Shown here piece after piece: positions 48,401 through 59,938 of a DNA stretch of 64,000 bases. Numbering within the stretch: the stretch's first letter is position 1; every line of letters starts with the position of its first letter. The DNA is from Phallusia mammillata (Eukaryota > Chordata > Ascidiacea > Phlebobranchia > Ascidiidae). The notes beneath the pieces were generated by a model, which saw only the letters and a list, made by a program, of their open reading frames with translations, did not search any database and was not told the DNA's origin. The translations under genes were made by a program, and so were the position numbers. Location of the stretch: positions 1-64,000 of the forward strand of contig QLIY01000110.1 of the NCBI GenBank assembly GCA_003260075.1, read 5' to 3'.

Positions 48401-51400
48401 TGGATAAAAGATAAACAAACAAACAAATGAACTGTGTAATATTCCTTTGCTGACAACATACGGTTCTAAATCAGCGGAGATGTTACTCAAAATATGAGAA
48501 TTAACGTACATGCATTTTATTAGTTATATGCATTTTAAACACACAGAAGTACTTCAACTTACTGAGAAGGATAGTATTTCGAATACTCTATCACTCCAAT
48601 CTGCGTATTGCCAGTAAATAGGTCAAAGTTTGAGACGACGTCTTTCGTCCAAGCTTTGATGACATTAAAATTCTCCTGTCCTAATGAGTGAGAGCCGTCG
48701 AGAAGAAAAAACATGTCCATGTTGAGAACAGAGCACCCTGTAAGACATTTTTGATTGAGTTCAAGCTGTCATTATTTATAAGCTGAGAAAAATTCATTTT
48801 GGTGTCAGAATTTAAGATGTGGTAATTGCTCAGCTGACCTTTTGAAACAACGCCTGCCAAAACCATTACCGTATTTTAAATAGCAAAACGTGCACCCAAG
48901 TGCTGAAGTAATTTGTTACAAGTTTAATGTATTGGATGCTTTAGTTTTTAAAATTAACATGTCTCTTAAAATGAATGTAATTTGTGGCATGGTGTCTGGC
49001 TGCTTAAACAAAAAATATTCTGGGAATTTGAGGCCCCTCGAAGTAACAGCAAACCAGCAAACGATAAATTAATTTGACCCTATAGCAATTTGGTTCTTAC
49101 TTGTGTTAGCAGTTTTTTGGTCTGTAACCCAACGTCCATTTGCCCGGTTGTAGCAATAACCTGGTAGGTAGTTGACCTTCGAGCAGGCCTGAACTTTTGC
49201 TGGTGAGCAGGCCTATAAAATACCATCAATAGAAAATATGGTTTACATGCCCAAATTGTAAGCTAGTCACAAAGCCATTTTGTCGGACAAAAATATGCGT
49301 TTAGGGATTAAAATTGCTCTTATTTTCACAGAAACAGCATATGCATGACGTATACTTCGAGAAAAACTAATTTTAGACACCAACGGCATGGTAGTGCAAC
49401 ATTTATCGCGCAATATTTTTCTTACGCCAACAGATTAGGCTGTTGTATCCGTTAACGGATTAAAGCACATTGCATCAGCAGTTACTCGATCGTAAAGAAA
49501 AGTTCAGTTTTAGCCTATTTGTTGGAATGTAACTAGGCCTATATTTAGAACGATCGCTGTTCATGCGAATAAATAATTGAGAATGGAAAATCTTTTCCAA
49601 GTAAGTGAATTAGCCAATACATGAAATATATACATACTCCAGGCACGACACAAGATCAAATATATGTTTAGAAAATAATTTGAGAAAAAATAAAGTATGA
49701 AAGTAACCACAGTGTTTGAGATTACAAACCGTCAGTGCTCCAGTTGGACCTTGAGCAACAGATAAACCAAAAGAATCTCCAGGCGTAGAATTCGGATCGC
49801 TTATGGAAGAGCAAGTACTTCCAGAGGTTGCTTGACCAAAAACCGGTTTGCCACAACTGAAAATGCCACCTTTCGCTACAAGAGAAAACATAAATGCAAC
49901 ATCTTAAGAGCACAAAAGTGTGTTGTGTGTGGAAGTCGTTGTTAGCCAATCTAATGTGATTCCTAATTCACGAAAGGTCTGATCAGTCAATTATTTAATA
50001 ATGAGGGAATTTTTAAAAAAAGGCGTCGGTCGTTTTGAATAATAGGGCTTGCCCCCCCCCCTGTGTGTGGAAGTCGTTGTTAGCCAATCTAATGTGATTC
50101 CTAATTCACAAAAGGTCTGATCAGTCAATTATTTAATAATGAGGGAATTTTTAAAAAAGGCGTCGGTCGTTTTGAATAATAGGGCTTAATATACATTGCA
50201 TTAAAGTAACATATACTTTCAAACACATACTTTTAGTATTGTAAACGTTTTTGTATTACATGTGGGTATAGCACAGTCACATCGCACTGATGTGGTGTTT
50301 CAGCCTTGCTGTTGTCTGCCTTACGGCTGTTTAAGGATTGGCGTGCAGTGATGCACTGGCAAATTTAATGTCAACTTGTTTCTTTAGACACTATGGCGCG
50401 ATTGCGTACTTGTGACGTATATACTACATAACGTCATGTCAGACTTTGCGCAGGAGTCACGATTACAAAGAATCTCACGGTTAAGTCTTAATTTATTTAC
50501 CCACCTAAGCTGATTAACATGCAAATGGGTATTTTATCAGTATGAGACTTTGGCAGTTACTAATACGTGGTACTGGTGTCAAACTTTTATTTGCGAATTG
50601 GTCAGATTTGGACCAATCAAACTGTGTCATTTTTGGCGCAATTTAAATTCAAATACCTGGTGTGCTGCTGTTTGCTAGGCCTTGTTGTTGTAAATTGGCC
50701 GCATCAATCACCTTAGGAGCACCGATGATCAACCTAAAAAACATTAGGTAAAATTGTGTTTGAATTGACATCAATGCTTCGAATATAACTTCATGTTTTA
50801 ATTTTTTTTTTTTAAATTAATTAATTTTTACATTGCCCACGTTAAAAAAACGTGAGCCGAATATGCATGAATTGGGCTTTATATGGTGTTTGTGCATTCA
50901 AATGCGTTCAAAAATAGTCATTTGCTTGGAAGTCAAGCGATTAACATGTTTAATCAGCATGCCTATAGCGGTAAAAGAGTGTTTGTCTTGGCAAACTGTT
51001 CATTTAAAAAATGATTAATGCACAAAAAGAGTCTCGATCAATTACAATTTCTTTTTTTGCTTGCCTGTTTAACAATTTAGGCGTTGTATAAGCAGAAAAG
51101 TCTCTACTTAAATTATGTGACAAAACACGTTACCTCGCATACGAGCAAGGTAGTTTACTCTAAGGATAGGCTATATATTTGAACTTTTAATGCAGGGCTG
51201 TTCGCAAATCCGTTTGCCTAAAATGCGCATTATAGCCTGTGGCAAACATGCCAATGCAAGACCAGTTTAAACTTGGCAAGCTCGGTTGGCTTATGCTTTT
51301 AATGGTGCTGTCCAAGCATGCAATTGGATAATTGGAAAATCATGAAATGCCATCGTAATTAGGGTATTTTCTGTGCTGCAAAGCTCCCAAACACGGTGAT

Positions 51401-53678
51401 CAATGCGAAACGATCAAAGCTTAAACATGATGTAACTGTTCTAACATCTGTATCTTTTTGAAAACTATTTGGATGCCAATGTGATTGTGATCGGAAGGTA
51501 GTACGTTCGAAACTTGCCGTAATCTTTTGTGATTTCCTGAGTAAGAAACTTAAGCGGCATTGCTCTGGTTACCAAACGCAAATGCAAAACAATGCCACAG
51601 AAAATGATCCGTCAAGAATAAAATTATCATTAAAATTGACTGATAAAACAGCCATGGCAGAAACGTCTGCACTACAAAAAATATATTCTTGACATACAAG
51701 CCCACTATAGCTGTTACATTTTTAATCAAATTGATTTTATAGTTAATTTTAAAGAAGTGGGTGTACTCTATTTTAAACAATGATTACATCATGAAACTAA
51801 ATCCGTTGGACTATAAAGAAGTAGGCCAAGCGTTCAGCACGTGTTTCAAATGCCGTGGAATTAGTAAGACAGCTTGCGCTATTACACTGTGTGGACGTTT
51901 GACGCAATATTATCGTGACTTCCTTAGTAACAGAAAACGTCAATAACATTACAAACAGAAAACGTCAGTAACATTAACTTGTAGCGGCTTGGATTTTTAA
52001 TTTAGCCTCTCTTGGTGTTTGAATCTAATTCTAAGCGAAACAAATCATCTAAACCAGTGGTTCCAAACCTTTTTCGAAGAATTCCCCCGTTAACAATTCA
52101 AAATACTTGCATTCCTCCCTAATATACTACATAGTGGTGCTAAACCATACAAAGATCATTTAAAATTGGGTCTTATATCTTCACAGGTCATATTTCCAGA
52201 GCTTAAGTGTCTATTTACAAACCAAGTGTAGCCTAAACGTCAAAGTAAATCCCCTCCCCCCTCTCAAGTTTTATAATTCCTCCCCGGTTTGGAACCATTG
52301 TTTTCAACTATTTATTCTTCTTTAAACAAGTGTACAATTAAATATAACAAGCCAAAAGCATATTTTAGTTTAAACGAAAATGCAGAAAAAACAAACATTA
52401 ACAAACCAAAATTAGAAAAGACAAGATTGCAACAGCTATAGGCTATTTCATTGACGTTTAAATTCGCGAAGTTTTTTTTCCAAAATTGTCATAGTGACGT
52501 AACAATACAAATGAGATGACATGTCTGACGTATGAACATAATTGATGTGTGCAACAGGATGTTTAGCTTTGTTCGTGTATTTGTATTTCGTCATATGTTT
52601 AAGCTGTGAGCGATTCATATGGATTTTGTTCGTATAAGGGCAAGGCCATATGTTTTGTGCGTGCATTAGGCTTTATACTTCGATGCAAATAATGAAAGTT
52701 TTTAATTTTTTCCCGTTTTATGGTTTTGGTCACTCACATCAGTTACATCAGTCAGCTGGTTTACAATGTATTTTATTCTTTGGAGGAAATTTCAAATATT
52801 TCTTATTATCACATAGTTTTCAACAAACATTTCTTATAATTGTTGACCACAATACTCGTTTGGTAACCTCTTTGGTTGTCAACTGGTTGAAATGTAATGA
52901 TACTCATCAAATTAGCATTTAAAATATACTTGGCGAACATGACAATTTTTTTGGAATAAAACATATACAAGCAATGCCGGGGTCTAATTTCTTGACATTT
53001 AGCCTAAACATAATTTACATTCCGCGTGGATGTTAGATAATTGTGACATTGCGGACCCGATCTACCAGTTGGCACGCTTCCAGGAAAAATTATAACGACA
53101 CGGAAGTAGAGATATGTGCATTTATTTCCTCTTTGATAAACAGCTGTAGTAAAACCATTGAAACTGACAATAGTAAACCACTAGTTTGTAAACGAACTGC
53201 TAGAGGGTGGAAGTAGGTTAGAAATTTAAACTTTTATTATATTGAAGATCTAAAAGGAGCTAGGATTTGAAAGGCGATTGCACTTACAACTACGTTTAAT
53301 CAACCACGAATGCAGCCGTATTTTGGTAAACAGCTGCGTTTAAAAGTAACATATATCCATATTGTGAGATATTCTTAATTTATGAAACTGATTATTATTC
53401 ATCTGACTGACAACTCGACTCTTAATCAATTTTTCACTTTACCAAATAGAGTTTTATATGTATAAACGTTTGTAATTGGCCTACTCCTAATTTATCAAAT
53501 ATCTGTAAATTACTTACTTTGTCTTGTCAAGAATTAACTTGTATCCAAAATATCCGGGCACTGCACCCTGTTGGTAGGGTGAAGGCGGGGTAACATGGGT
53601 GTTTTGACTTGGGGCTACGTTAAAAGCTTTTCCGCTATGTAATGATAAAAATAAAAGACCAGCTACAAACTGATGCAT
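45425..53678 (-). CDS. Integrin alpha-like protein ending after the I domain, ten exons
   Basis: Exons in coding order: 53678-53518, 50733-50657, 49875-49730, 49212-49101, 48737-48563, 48093-48021, 47907-47765, 47264-47159, 46802-46688, 45447-45425; 1131 bases, 376 residues, all phases fit. Signal peptide MHQFVAGLLFLSLHSGKA, then the integrin alpha N terminus starting FN. Beta-propeller blades 1-2: GYFGYKLILDK, LIIGAPKV, GGIFSCGKPVFG, GDSFGLSVA, then a cysteine-bearing ACSPAK...GYCY segment. The I (vWA) domain has an intact metal site: DGSHS, the Thr of SSTDTSHAL, and LLTDGA, followed by GITTFAIGVGDA. It ends TLRTQIRKLSLEG, where LEG aligns with the conserved Glu after the last I-domain helix, then LKEAFP and stop. 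Blades 3-7, leg domains and the membrane segment are absent, and PDCD5 follows at once. It could be a secreted I-domain protein, a truncated paralogue, or a gene broken by misassembly. The exon chain up to 46688 is strong; the last exon is an inference. Confidence 0.72.
45448..46687. other. Last intron of the integrin-like gene, with a tRNA-like sequence
   Basis: Contains a B-box-like GTTCCGAATCCCATC at about 45834-45848 with A-box-like sequence before it, suggesting a tRNA-derived SINE. I searched the minus strand for further beta-propeller (FG-GAP) exons and saw none. Confidence 0.4.
46915..47115. mobile_element. hAT-type miniature element (GCGGCTCCC family)
   Basis: Ends CAGTGATTCTCAAACACGG and TTTGAGAACCACTG; interior CATGCGGCTCCCAACTACTT is shared with 37242-37457. 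The flanking duplication is imperfect. It lies in intron 8 of the integrin-like gene. Confidence 0.75.
48170..48262 (+). repeat. tRNA-derived (SINE-like) sequence
   Basis: GCCAAGGTGGCCGAGTGGTT is a Ser/Leu-tRNA-like 5' end with A box, and GCCTGGGTTCTAAACTTG resembles a degenerate B box. The structure is not a full tRNA, so a SINE or tRNA relic is likelier. Confidence 0.5.
49922..50187. repeat. Duplicated join with ten C, integrin-like gene intron 2
   Basis: The block before the C run at 50052-50061 is repeated after it, differing at a few bases (for example CACGAAAGG versus CACAAAAGG). Confidence 0.8.
50734..53517. other. First intron of the integrin-like gene
   Basis: About 2.8 kb with no exon recognised. 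It includes a 24-base tandem duplication (CAGAAAACGTCARTAACATT type) near 51930-51975 and a hAT-type element at 52055-52300. Confidence 0.5.
52055..52300. mobile_element. hAT-type element (CAGTGGTTCCAAACC ends)
   Basis: Left end CAGTGGTTCCAAACCTTTTT, right end GGTTTGGAACCATTG; interior shared with 25217-25417. No target duplication recognised. Confidence 0.65.
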
Positions 53679-54163
53679 GGCTGAATTGCAAAACAGCTCT
53701 GAAACTGGTAAGAGAGGCACAATGTTTAATAATTGTTGGAACAGCTCTGTAACAGACGATTGTATGCTATTGGATTCCAATTGAAGTTACTAAACCCTGT
53801 TTAACAGCTGGTCTTACTTTTGTTTGTTATCAATCTTCAAATAAGATACACTGAGATACAATACACATGTAAAATTCGCATTTTTTGCGTAAAATATCAT
53901 CATAGATTAATCGTCAACTTTCATCTAGGCAGGCTATGAACTTGTGTCCTGTCCAACTCAAAACCTTTACAAATTTATGAACACTCCAATTTCTATTTGG
54001 CCAACGTTACCACACAAGGGTTCCGCCGCAAAAAAAAAACATGTTCGTAAAGCCAATTTCCAAAACAAGCAACAACTATACTCATTTTTACACCATTTAC
54101 GACTATACACGGTCCGTCTGCACACTAACATGATCCGTGTGGCCACACAGTCTAGACTTTCGA

Positions 54164-54236
<73 letters not shown>

Positions 54237-54972
54237 AGCGCCAATTATTTGTAGCCTTTGTCATGCGTCGTCGTCACGACTCAAACGTTATTTTGAGGCA
54301 AAACGTTAATTGACGCTCAAGCCGTTACCATGCGTTGGCAAATTAGCACGACAGCAATAATCCCTCGATGCATCAGTTACGAAAGCATGAAGCTAAATCG
54401 TGCCGTGTCGTTTTTTGGAACTGAGTTTTAATTTCAAACTTCTTAAACCTTCACATACACGTAACATTGTCCCAGTAAAATTGAAACTGGTTAAATTTGT
54501 GACAGGCGTGATCGAGATTGGACTAATACTTCGAGAAACTTAATTACTAATGCCAACGCTCAAGCAACACTTCATTGACCGGTTTTCGAAACGAAAGAAT
54601 TTAGAACTTAACAAAAAAAAATCTTTAGATAAAAAATGACTATTTTAAACAAAGCTTGTGCGGAGTTTATTGCGCTTGGTGAAATTTTTTTACATTCTTA
54701 CATTCTTAAAGAAAGGTCATGGCTAATAGCGCCATATAATAGTATTTTCCTGCTTTTGCATAAGCACAGACGGCCAGCAAGTTATGAGCTAGCAAAAAAG
54801 CTTCTTTATTTTGCACCACACAAAGAGTATATTTATCCACTTTTGTTTTAAACAAAGGCAGATCGTAAGTGCAAACAATAAACCATATGTACGGAACGAT
54901 TATAGAATTTTTTTGAATAACAGACGAAAATTATACAAAAAAGAATGATCTTAAATGTTTGATGCTTTGCTT
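53679..54972. other. Upstream of the integrin-like gene, downstream of the SDR array
   Basis: No exon seen. Sequence from about 53812 to 54170 and from 54237 on is repeated at about 55456-55900, with C runs at the joins, so this is a mosaic of duplicated non-coding sequence. Confidence 0.5.
54169..54236. other. Long C run (assembly gap fill)
   Basis: About 68 consecutive C. Comparison with the copy near 55730-55790 (GGCATGTCAGGCAACC...TTTTCGAGCGCC) shows that about 40-50 bases of ordinary sequence belong here. Confidence 0.8.
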
Positions 54973-55307
54973 TTATACTGAAATATTTGTAAGTTTTAAA
55001 CTCTTCGTCCACAACTTTTTGCCAGCTTCAACATCTGAAGCGTAACTAGGCAACGCCAATGGAGCTAAATTCTCGAAAAATTCACCACTCAAGTTTGTGA
55101 TATCTTCATCTAGGGCACAATACATGATCGTTTGAGCTCCAAGAAACGGTGTTCTGTTGATAAAATAAACACCCAAGTAAAACCAACAAATGTATATAGA
55201 TACTTTAGATTAATTTACTGACCTTATAATGGTTGATGTGACTAGATTGATAAGCGTTAGTAACAGCGTATTATTTGCATTCCTACTTATTTCCGTCTTT
55301 GTCATCC
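54973..55307 (-). pseudogene. SDR fragment: last two exons only (copy C)
   Basis: Exons 55307-55223 and 55153-54973 correspond to exons 6 and 7 of the neighbouring retinol-dehydrogenase-like genes. The last exon is open (TPFLGAQTIMYCALDEDITN, then LSGEFF) and ends in TAA. No exons 1-5 go with it: a C run follows at 55444-55455. The first exon and intron match the unit at 60957-61041 almost exactly, so it may be the other allele of that unit and not a separate gene. Confidence 0.65.
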
Positions 55308-55387
55308 CTGAAAAAAAACACGTTAAAATTTTTAATTACAACTAATGAATGCAGTAAACTTGTTCGGTAACCCAACATGGTGTAGTG

Positions 55388-55443
55388 CAGTGGTTCTCAA
55401 CCTTCCGTGGACCGTGGCCCCTAAAAGTAACTTTTGGACCTCG
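55388..55443. mobile_element. Truncated hAT-type element
   Basis: CAGTGGTTCTCAACCTTCCG start, same as the complete copy at 61122-61475, cut off after 56 bases by the C run. Confidence 0.6.
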
Positions 55444-55611
55444 CCCCCCCCCCCCGTCTTACTTTTGTTTGTTATCAATCTTCAAATAAGATACACTGAG
55501 ATATAATACACATGTAAAATTCGCATTTTTTGCATAAAAATCATCATAGATTAGTCGTCAACTATCATCTAGGCAGGCTATAACTTGTGTCCTGTCCAAG
55601 CCCCCCCCCCC
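55444..55611. repeat. Two short C-run joins around a duplicated block
   Basis: C runs at 55444-55455 and 55601-55611 bracket a block that repeats about 53812-53955; the sequence after the second run repeats 54046 onward. The arrangement suggests overlapping contig ends placed in tandem. Confidence 0.7.
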
Positions 55612-56399
55612 GTAAAGCCAATTTCCAAAACAAGCAACAACTATACTCATTTTTACACTATTTACGACTATACACGGTCCGTCTGCACACTAACATGATT
55701 CGTGTGGCCACACAGTCTAGACTTTCGACACTGGCATGTCAGGCAACCCCCCTACAAACTATTATAAGCCTAATTTTCGAGCGCCAATTATTTGTAGCCT
55801 TTGTCATGCGTCGTCGTCACGACTCAACCGTTATTTTGAGGCAAAACGTTAATTGACGCTCAAGCGGTTAGCATGCGTTGGTAAATTATCACGACAGCAA
55901 TATTCCCTCGTTGCATCGGTTACGAAAGCATGAAGCTAAAACGTGCCGTGTGACTCTTGGAACTTGGTGTAAATTTCAAATTATTTAAACCTTTAGGCTA
56001 CATACACGTAAAATTGTCCCAGTAAAATTGAAACTGGTTGAATCCGTGGTAGGCCTGGTCCAGATTGGACTCTGACTTGGAGAAACTGAAATATTCCGGC
56101 CTACATGGTTATGCCAATGAAGCAAGACTTCATTGGCCGGTTTTCGGAAAGATAGAATTTAGAACTCAACCGAAAAAAAGAAGCACAGACCGTCAGCAAG
56201 TATTGAGCTACCAATATAAGCTTCATCACTTTGCACCACACAAAGAGCACTAGCAAACTTATCCATTTTTGTTATTTGCAAATTAAAAAAGGCAGATCGT
56301 GAGTACAAACAATGAACCATGGACGGACGGATTTTAAAACACTTTTTAACTAACAGACGAAAATTATTTCCAAAAGCATGATCTTTAATGTTTGATGCT

Positions 56400-59257
56400 T
56401 TATGGTGTAATATTGGTAAGTTTCAAACTCTCCGTCCACAAGTTTTTGGCAGCTTCAACATCTGAAGCGTAACTAGGCAACTCTGAAGGAGCTAAATTAT
56501 CGAAAAATCCGCCACTCAAGTTAGTGACTTCATCGGCGAGGGCACAATACATGATTGTTTGAGCTCCAAGAAACGGTGTTCTGCAAAAAATAAACACCAA
56601 CAAATGTATAAAGCTACTTTCGTAATGACTTTACTTACCTTATAATAGTGGATGATACTAGATTTACAAACGCAAGGAACAGAGTATTTCTACTAATTTC
56701 CGTCTTTACCATACCTGTAATTCACGTAAAAAAAATTGAGTTATAAATATTGATCGTATTAAACTTGTTTGATTTCAGCATAAAAGTCCTGTGGATTCAA
56801 GCTTTTTGGTTAACTGCAAAAAATTAATGGAATTCTCTTTAAGCGTGAAAAAGTGCAAATAACCAACATGGTCTGGTGCAGAGTTGTAAGTTGGGTCGGG
56901 TTCAGGCGTAGGATTCAAAAAAACATGCTGAATTCAGGCCTGACTTTGTACTCTTTGTCAGTACTTGTTTTAATAAATTTAACTAGATATAGCCATCGCT
57001 GGACTTGACCTAGTGTCAAACAGCCCCAAAACGCCTTGTTTAAGAACAATTATCTAATGTGTTTGTTGTCTTGGTCTTTCCTGAGGCTTCAGTTTATAGG
57101 TCTGTCAATCAAACTTTCGGACCTAAACAGGATTTCAAAAAACGATTTGGGTTCGGGCCCGGTTTCGGGCTTGTACTTTGGGGTTCGGGGTCCAGTTTTA
57201 GGCTGGTTTCAAATCAATCTGGTCTGGTGGTTAGCACAACAAGTTGTTGGTTGTAAACCTATATCCGTATCTTCTGTTTTTCAAGTGTATAAATTGGTTT
57301 GGTGTGGAACTGAAAATAGATAACATATGATGTAGTTCCATATAGCAAGGTCAAAAACAAACATACGCAAAGTAAAAAATCCGACTGTGGGAGGTATTTA
57401 CTGTACTGTGTAAGTCATGTAATGGCGCAATAAACTGGTTGTCTATTGCTGATGGGATATACTTTTCATAAACTAACACCGACAATCATCAACAATCACT
57501 AGGGTGCCTTATCACGTGATGTTTCCCACATACTTTTTTGAATTGGAAATTGATAGGACATACCTGGCCGTACGCTATAAGCAGTGATTCCGGAGTCAGA
57601 ATACCTCCGATGTAGTTCCGACGAGAAGTAAATGTTGGCCAACTTTGAGTAAGCGTAAGCCTTGAAATCACCAAGTACACCTGTCGAGTCCTCTTGTATG
57701 GCATCGTAATCAAAAAAGGACACCAATCTGGAAGCGTTCCAAATGACTAAGTAACAATGCTTAAATTTTTGGTAGCGAAACAACCATGGCGGCACAATGC
57801 ATCAAATTAGTTGCGTAGAGCTACTTACATCATAACTCACGTCAGCCGCACATTTAGGTAATTGTTGTACCTAACCCCAAACCTACCCCAACCGTCAGCA
57901 TACTTTAAGATATACCGTTTTCAATAGGATTTGTGTTTTTTGTGCCACCTATCAAAAATTAGCTAAATGTGGGGCTGACGTGAGTTATGGTGTTAGTACC
58001 TTTTCCAAATTAATTACCAAGTCGAAAATAAGCGTTTCCAAAAAGTTTCCAAACATTTTTGGAAGATCAAGGTTAAGTGTGCTACAATTGGTTAGTGGTT
58101 GCAAGGCAGGATTAAAAAAAGATTTGGTTACTGTGGTGACATGGGACCTGACAGGCAAGTACTTTTCACAAATAAACAAAGTAACTAAAAATTCTCATGC
58201 CAAAGCATGCTTCAAAACAAGTATTCAATGGGGGTGAACTTCAGCGTTTCTAAGACACCGGCGCGCAAAGCGATTGCATAGGGACCACAAGGCACCTAAT
58301 ATCCAGGGTTGCCATCGACATGGACCCCAAAATAAGGACAACCGAAAAAGTAAATTTCCATATGAAACTAAACAAACGTTTTTAGACAAATCTTTGCCTT
58401 TATACGAGTCATGATATATCACATGACATGGCCATTCAAAATAAGGACAAGTCTTAGAAATAAGGACGGTATGGCAACCCTGTTAATATGTGATGTTAGT
58501 TGGGGTGAGTGTAAAAAAATACTAAGCTTTGGTACCTGTAAGCCCCGGACGAAAGGTTTATTATTCGAACTGGTCGGGTCTTAGATTGTTTCTTCATTTT
58601 TTCCAACAATAAGTTCGTCAGCAAGAAGTGTCCCAGATGGTTAATGTTAAAAACTCGGGTAAGGCCGTTTGCACCGAGCCCACGAAGCGACATGACTCCT
58701 ACAAAGACATCACAATACGTTATTTTGACGTACCCGGCGGTAATAAAAGTTTTATACCTGCATTGTTTACAAGGTAATCGAGGTGTTCGTGTTCTGCCTC
58801 AAATTGCTTCACAAAACCTCGCACTGAGTCTTGATTTTCCAAGTCTAGGTGGTAAGTGTGAACCTGAAAACGCGTGAATATACGAGTTTTATTTGAAATC
58901 CCGCGCCGTGAAAAAACATGTGATGAACTCAATCAGGGTAGTGCACAATACCAATGGCATGTCAGGGTGTTGACCACAAACCACCCTAAACTGGATTATG
59001 ACTAAATACTTTTAACAATTTTAATTTATATTTTTTTTGCAATTTTAAAGTTTACATTCAACACGCGACAAAAACTGACCTTATCATTTTCAGATTCTTT
59101 GATAATATTCTTCCGCGCTTTTTCAGACTTAATATCATTCCGCGAAGCGATGACGACTTTTGCACCAAGTTTTGCAAACTCAATAGCGGCTGCCTCTCCA
59201 ATACCAGTATTTCCGCCTATAAAACTTCATCAATATTGATACAAATTAAGCAAGACC

Positions 59258-59337
<80 letters not shown>

Positions 59338-59462
59338 ATTAATACTGTTTTTCCTTTTAGGTTTTTGTCACTTTTGTAAACTGGAGAATATCCTAATTTC
59401 TTTTGTAAGTAAAGCCCTAGAGCTATGACAAAAACTGCAAAACCTGTTCGTTTTGAAATCAT
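56400..59462 (-). CDS. Retinol dehydrogenase-like SDR (copy A), seven exons, gap in exon 1
   Basis: Exons in coding order: 59462-59338 (3' end lost in the C run), 59216-59080, 58863-58758, 58698-58536, 57727-57564, 56714-56639, 56580-56400. About 318 residues once the five missing bases are counted, the size of RDH11-14 proteins, NADPH-dependent oxidoreductases of retinoids and aldehydes at ER or mitochondrial membranes. An N-terminal hydrophobic segment (GFAVFVIALGLYLQ) precedes KGKTVL; the gap then removes the first residues of the TGxxxGIG cofactor motif, whose rest, GNTGIGEAAA, opens exon 2. Further on come NNAG, NHLGHFLL, the catalytic LSSGA, YAYSK (YxxxK) and the family C-terminal RTPFLGAQTIMYCAL. 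Intron phases match those of the second unit. The gene is probably functional; the break is an assembly gap. The exact substrate is unknown. Confidence 0.85.
56885..57225. repeat. Dispersed GGGTTCGGGC repeat (first copy)
   Basis: Starts with GAGTTGTAAGTTGGGTCGGG and is rich in GGGTTCGGGC motifs; shares CAATCAAACTTTCGG and AGTGTCAAACAGCCC-type stretches with 62600-62905. The reverse-complementary end in the second copy (GGGCCTGAAATTGG...) suggests an inverted-repeat transposon. Confidence 0.55.
57831..57989. mobile_element. Miniature inverted-repeat element, SDR intron 4
   Basis: Ends CATAACTCACGTCAGCC and GGCTGACGTGAGTTATG, with inverted repeats of about 26 bases (one mismatch), total 159 bases, no coding capacity. 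Target duplication not resolved. Confidence 0.75.
58304..58472. mobile_element. Miniature element with CAGGGTTGCCAT ends, SDR intron 4
   Basis: Ends CAGGGTTGCCATCG and ATGGCAACCCTG; flanks CTAATATC and TTAATATG share six of eight bases. ATAAGGACAA motifs are repeated inside. Likely a hAT-type nonautonomous element. Confidence 0.7.
59259..59337. other. Long C run (assembly gap fill) across an SDR splice site
   Basis: 79 consecutive C replace the end of exon 1 and the donor site of SDR copy A; on the coding strand this reads as a false poly-Gly tail. Confidence 0.85.
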
Positions 59463-59517
59463 TCTACTAACTAACAGCAACTGTTCGTTTTGAAATCATT
59501 CTATTAACTAACAGCAG
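59444..59517 (-). repeat. 37-base tandem duplication at the SDR start codon
   Basis: Two 37-base units differ at one or two bases. Each carries the sequence for MISKRT; the upstream one opens a 10-codon frame that stops in TAG just before the real start, so it would act as a short upstream ORF if transcribed. Confidence 0.7.
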
Positions 59518-59735
59518 CTTTAAAAACCAACTACAAAAATTGCCTTGTCATACTGCAAAGCTACTATCCCGTGACGTCATTAGTAAATCATTGATTAACG
59601 TTGGAGCTTGTTCTGTTGACCTAAAAGTCCTAAACCAATTGAGAAAGTAATAGCGGCGCTTCGTAGGGAGAAAGTCTCACAAGAATAGGTTATATACATT
59701 ATGTAATGCCCTGAAAATCATAGAATTATCTACTG

Positions 59736-59938
59736 CAGGGGTCTTCAACCTTTCTAGCGATGCGTGCCAATTGACTTGTTATTTCCGTGTGGTAATGACT
59801 TCGCGTTCCAACATTTTGCTGAGTCATTGTGGTGTGTGTCAGCTGATATCAATAGTAAACAGAAGGCAGACAGATTTGTTTATGTAAGCTGGATTTTAAG
59901 CCAACATTGGCACGCGTACCAGAGGTTGTCGACCCCTG
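59736..59938. mobile_element. hAT-type miniature element (CAGGGGTC ends)
   Basis: Ends CAGGGGTCTTCAACC and GTCGACCCCTG; flanks ATCTACTG and TTCTACAG agree at six of eight bases. Same type as 15248-15537. The open frame that runs through it is not a gene. Confidence 0.7.
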
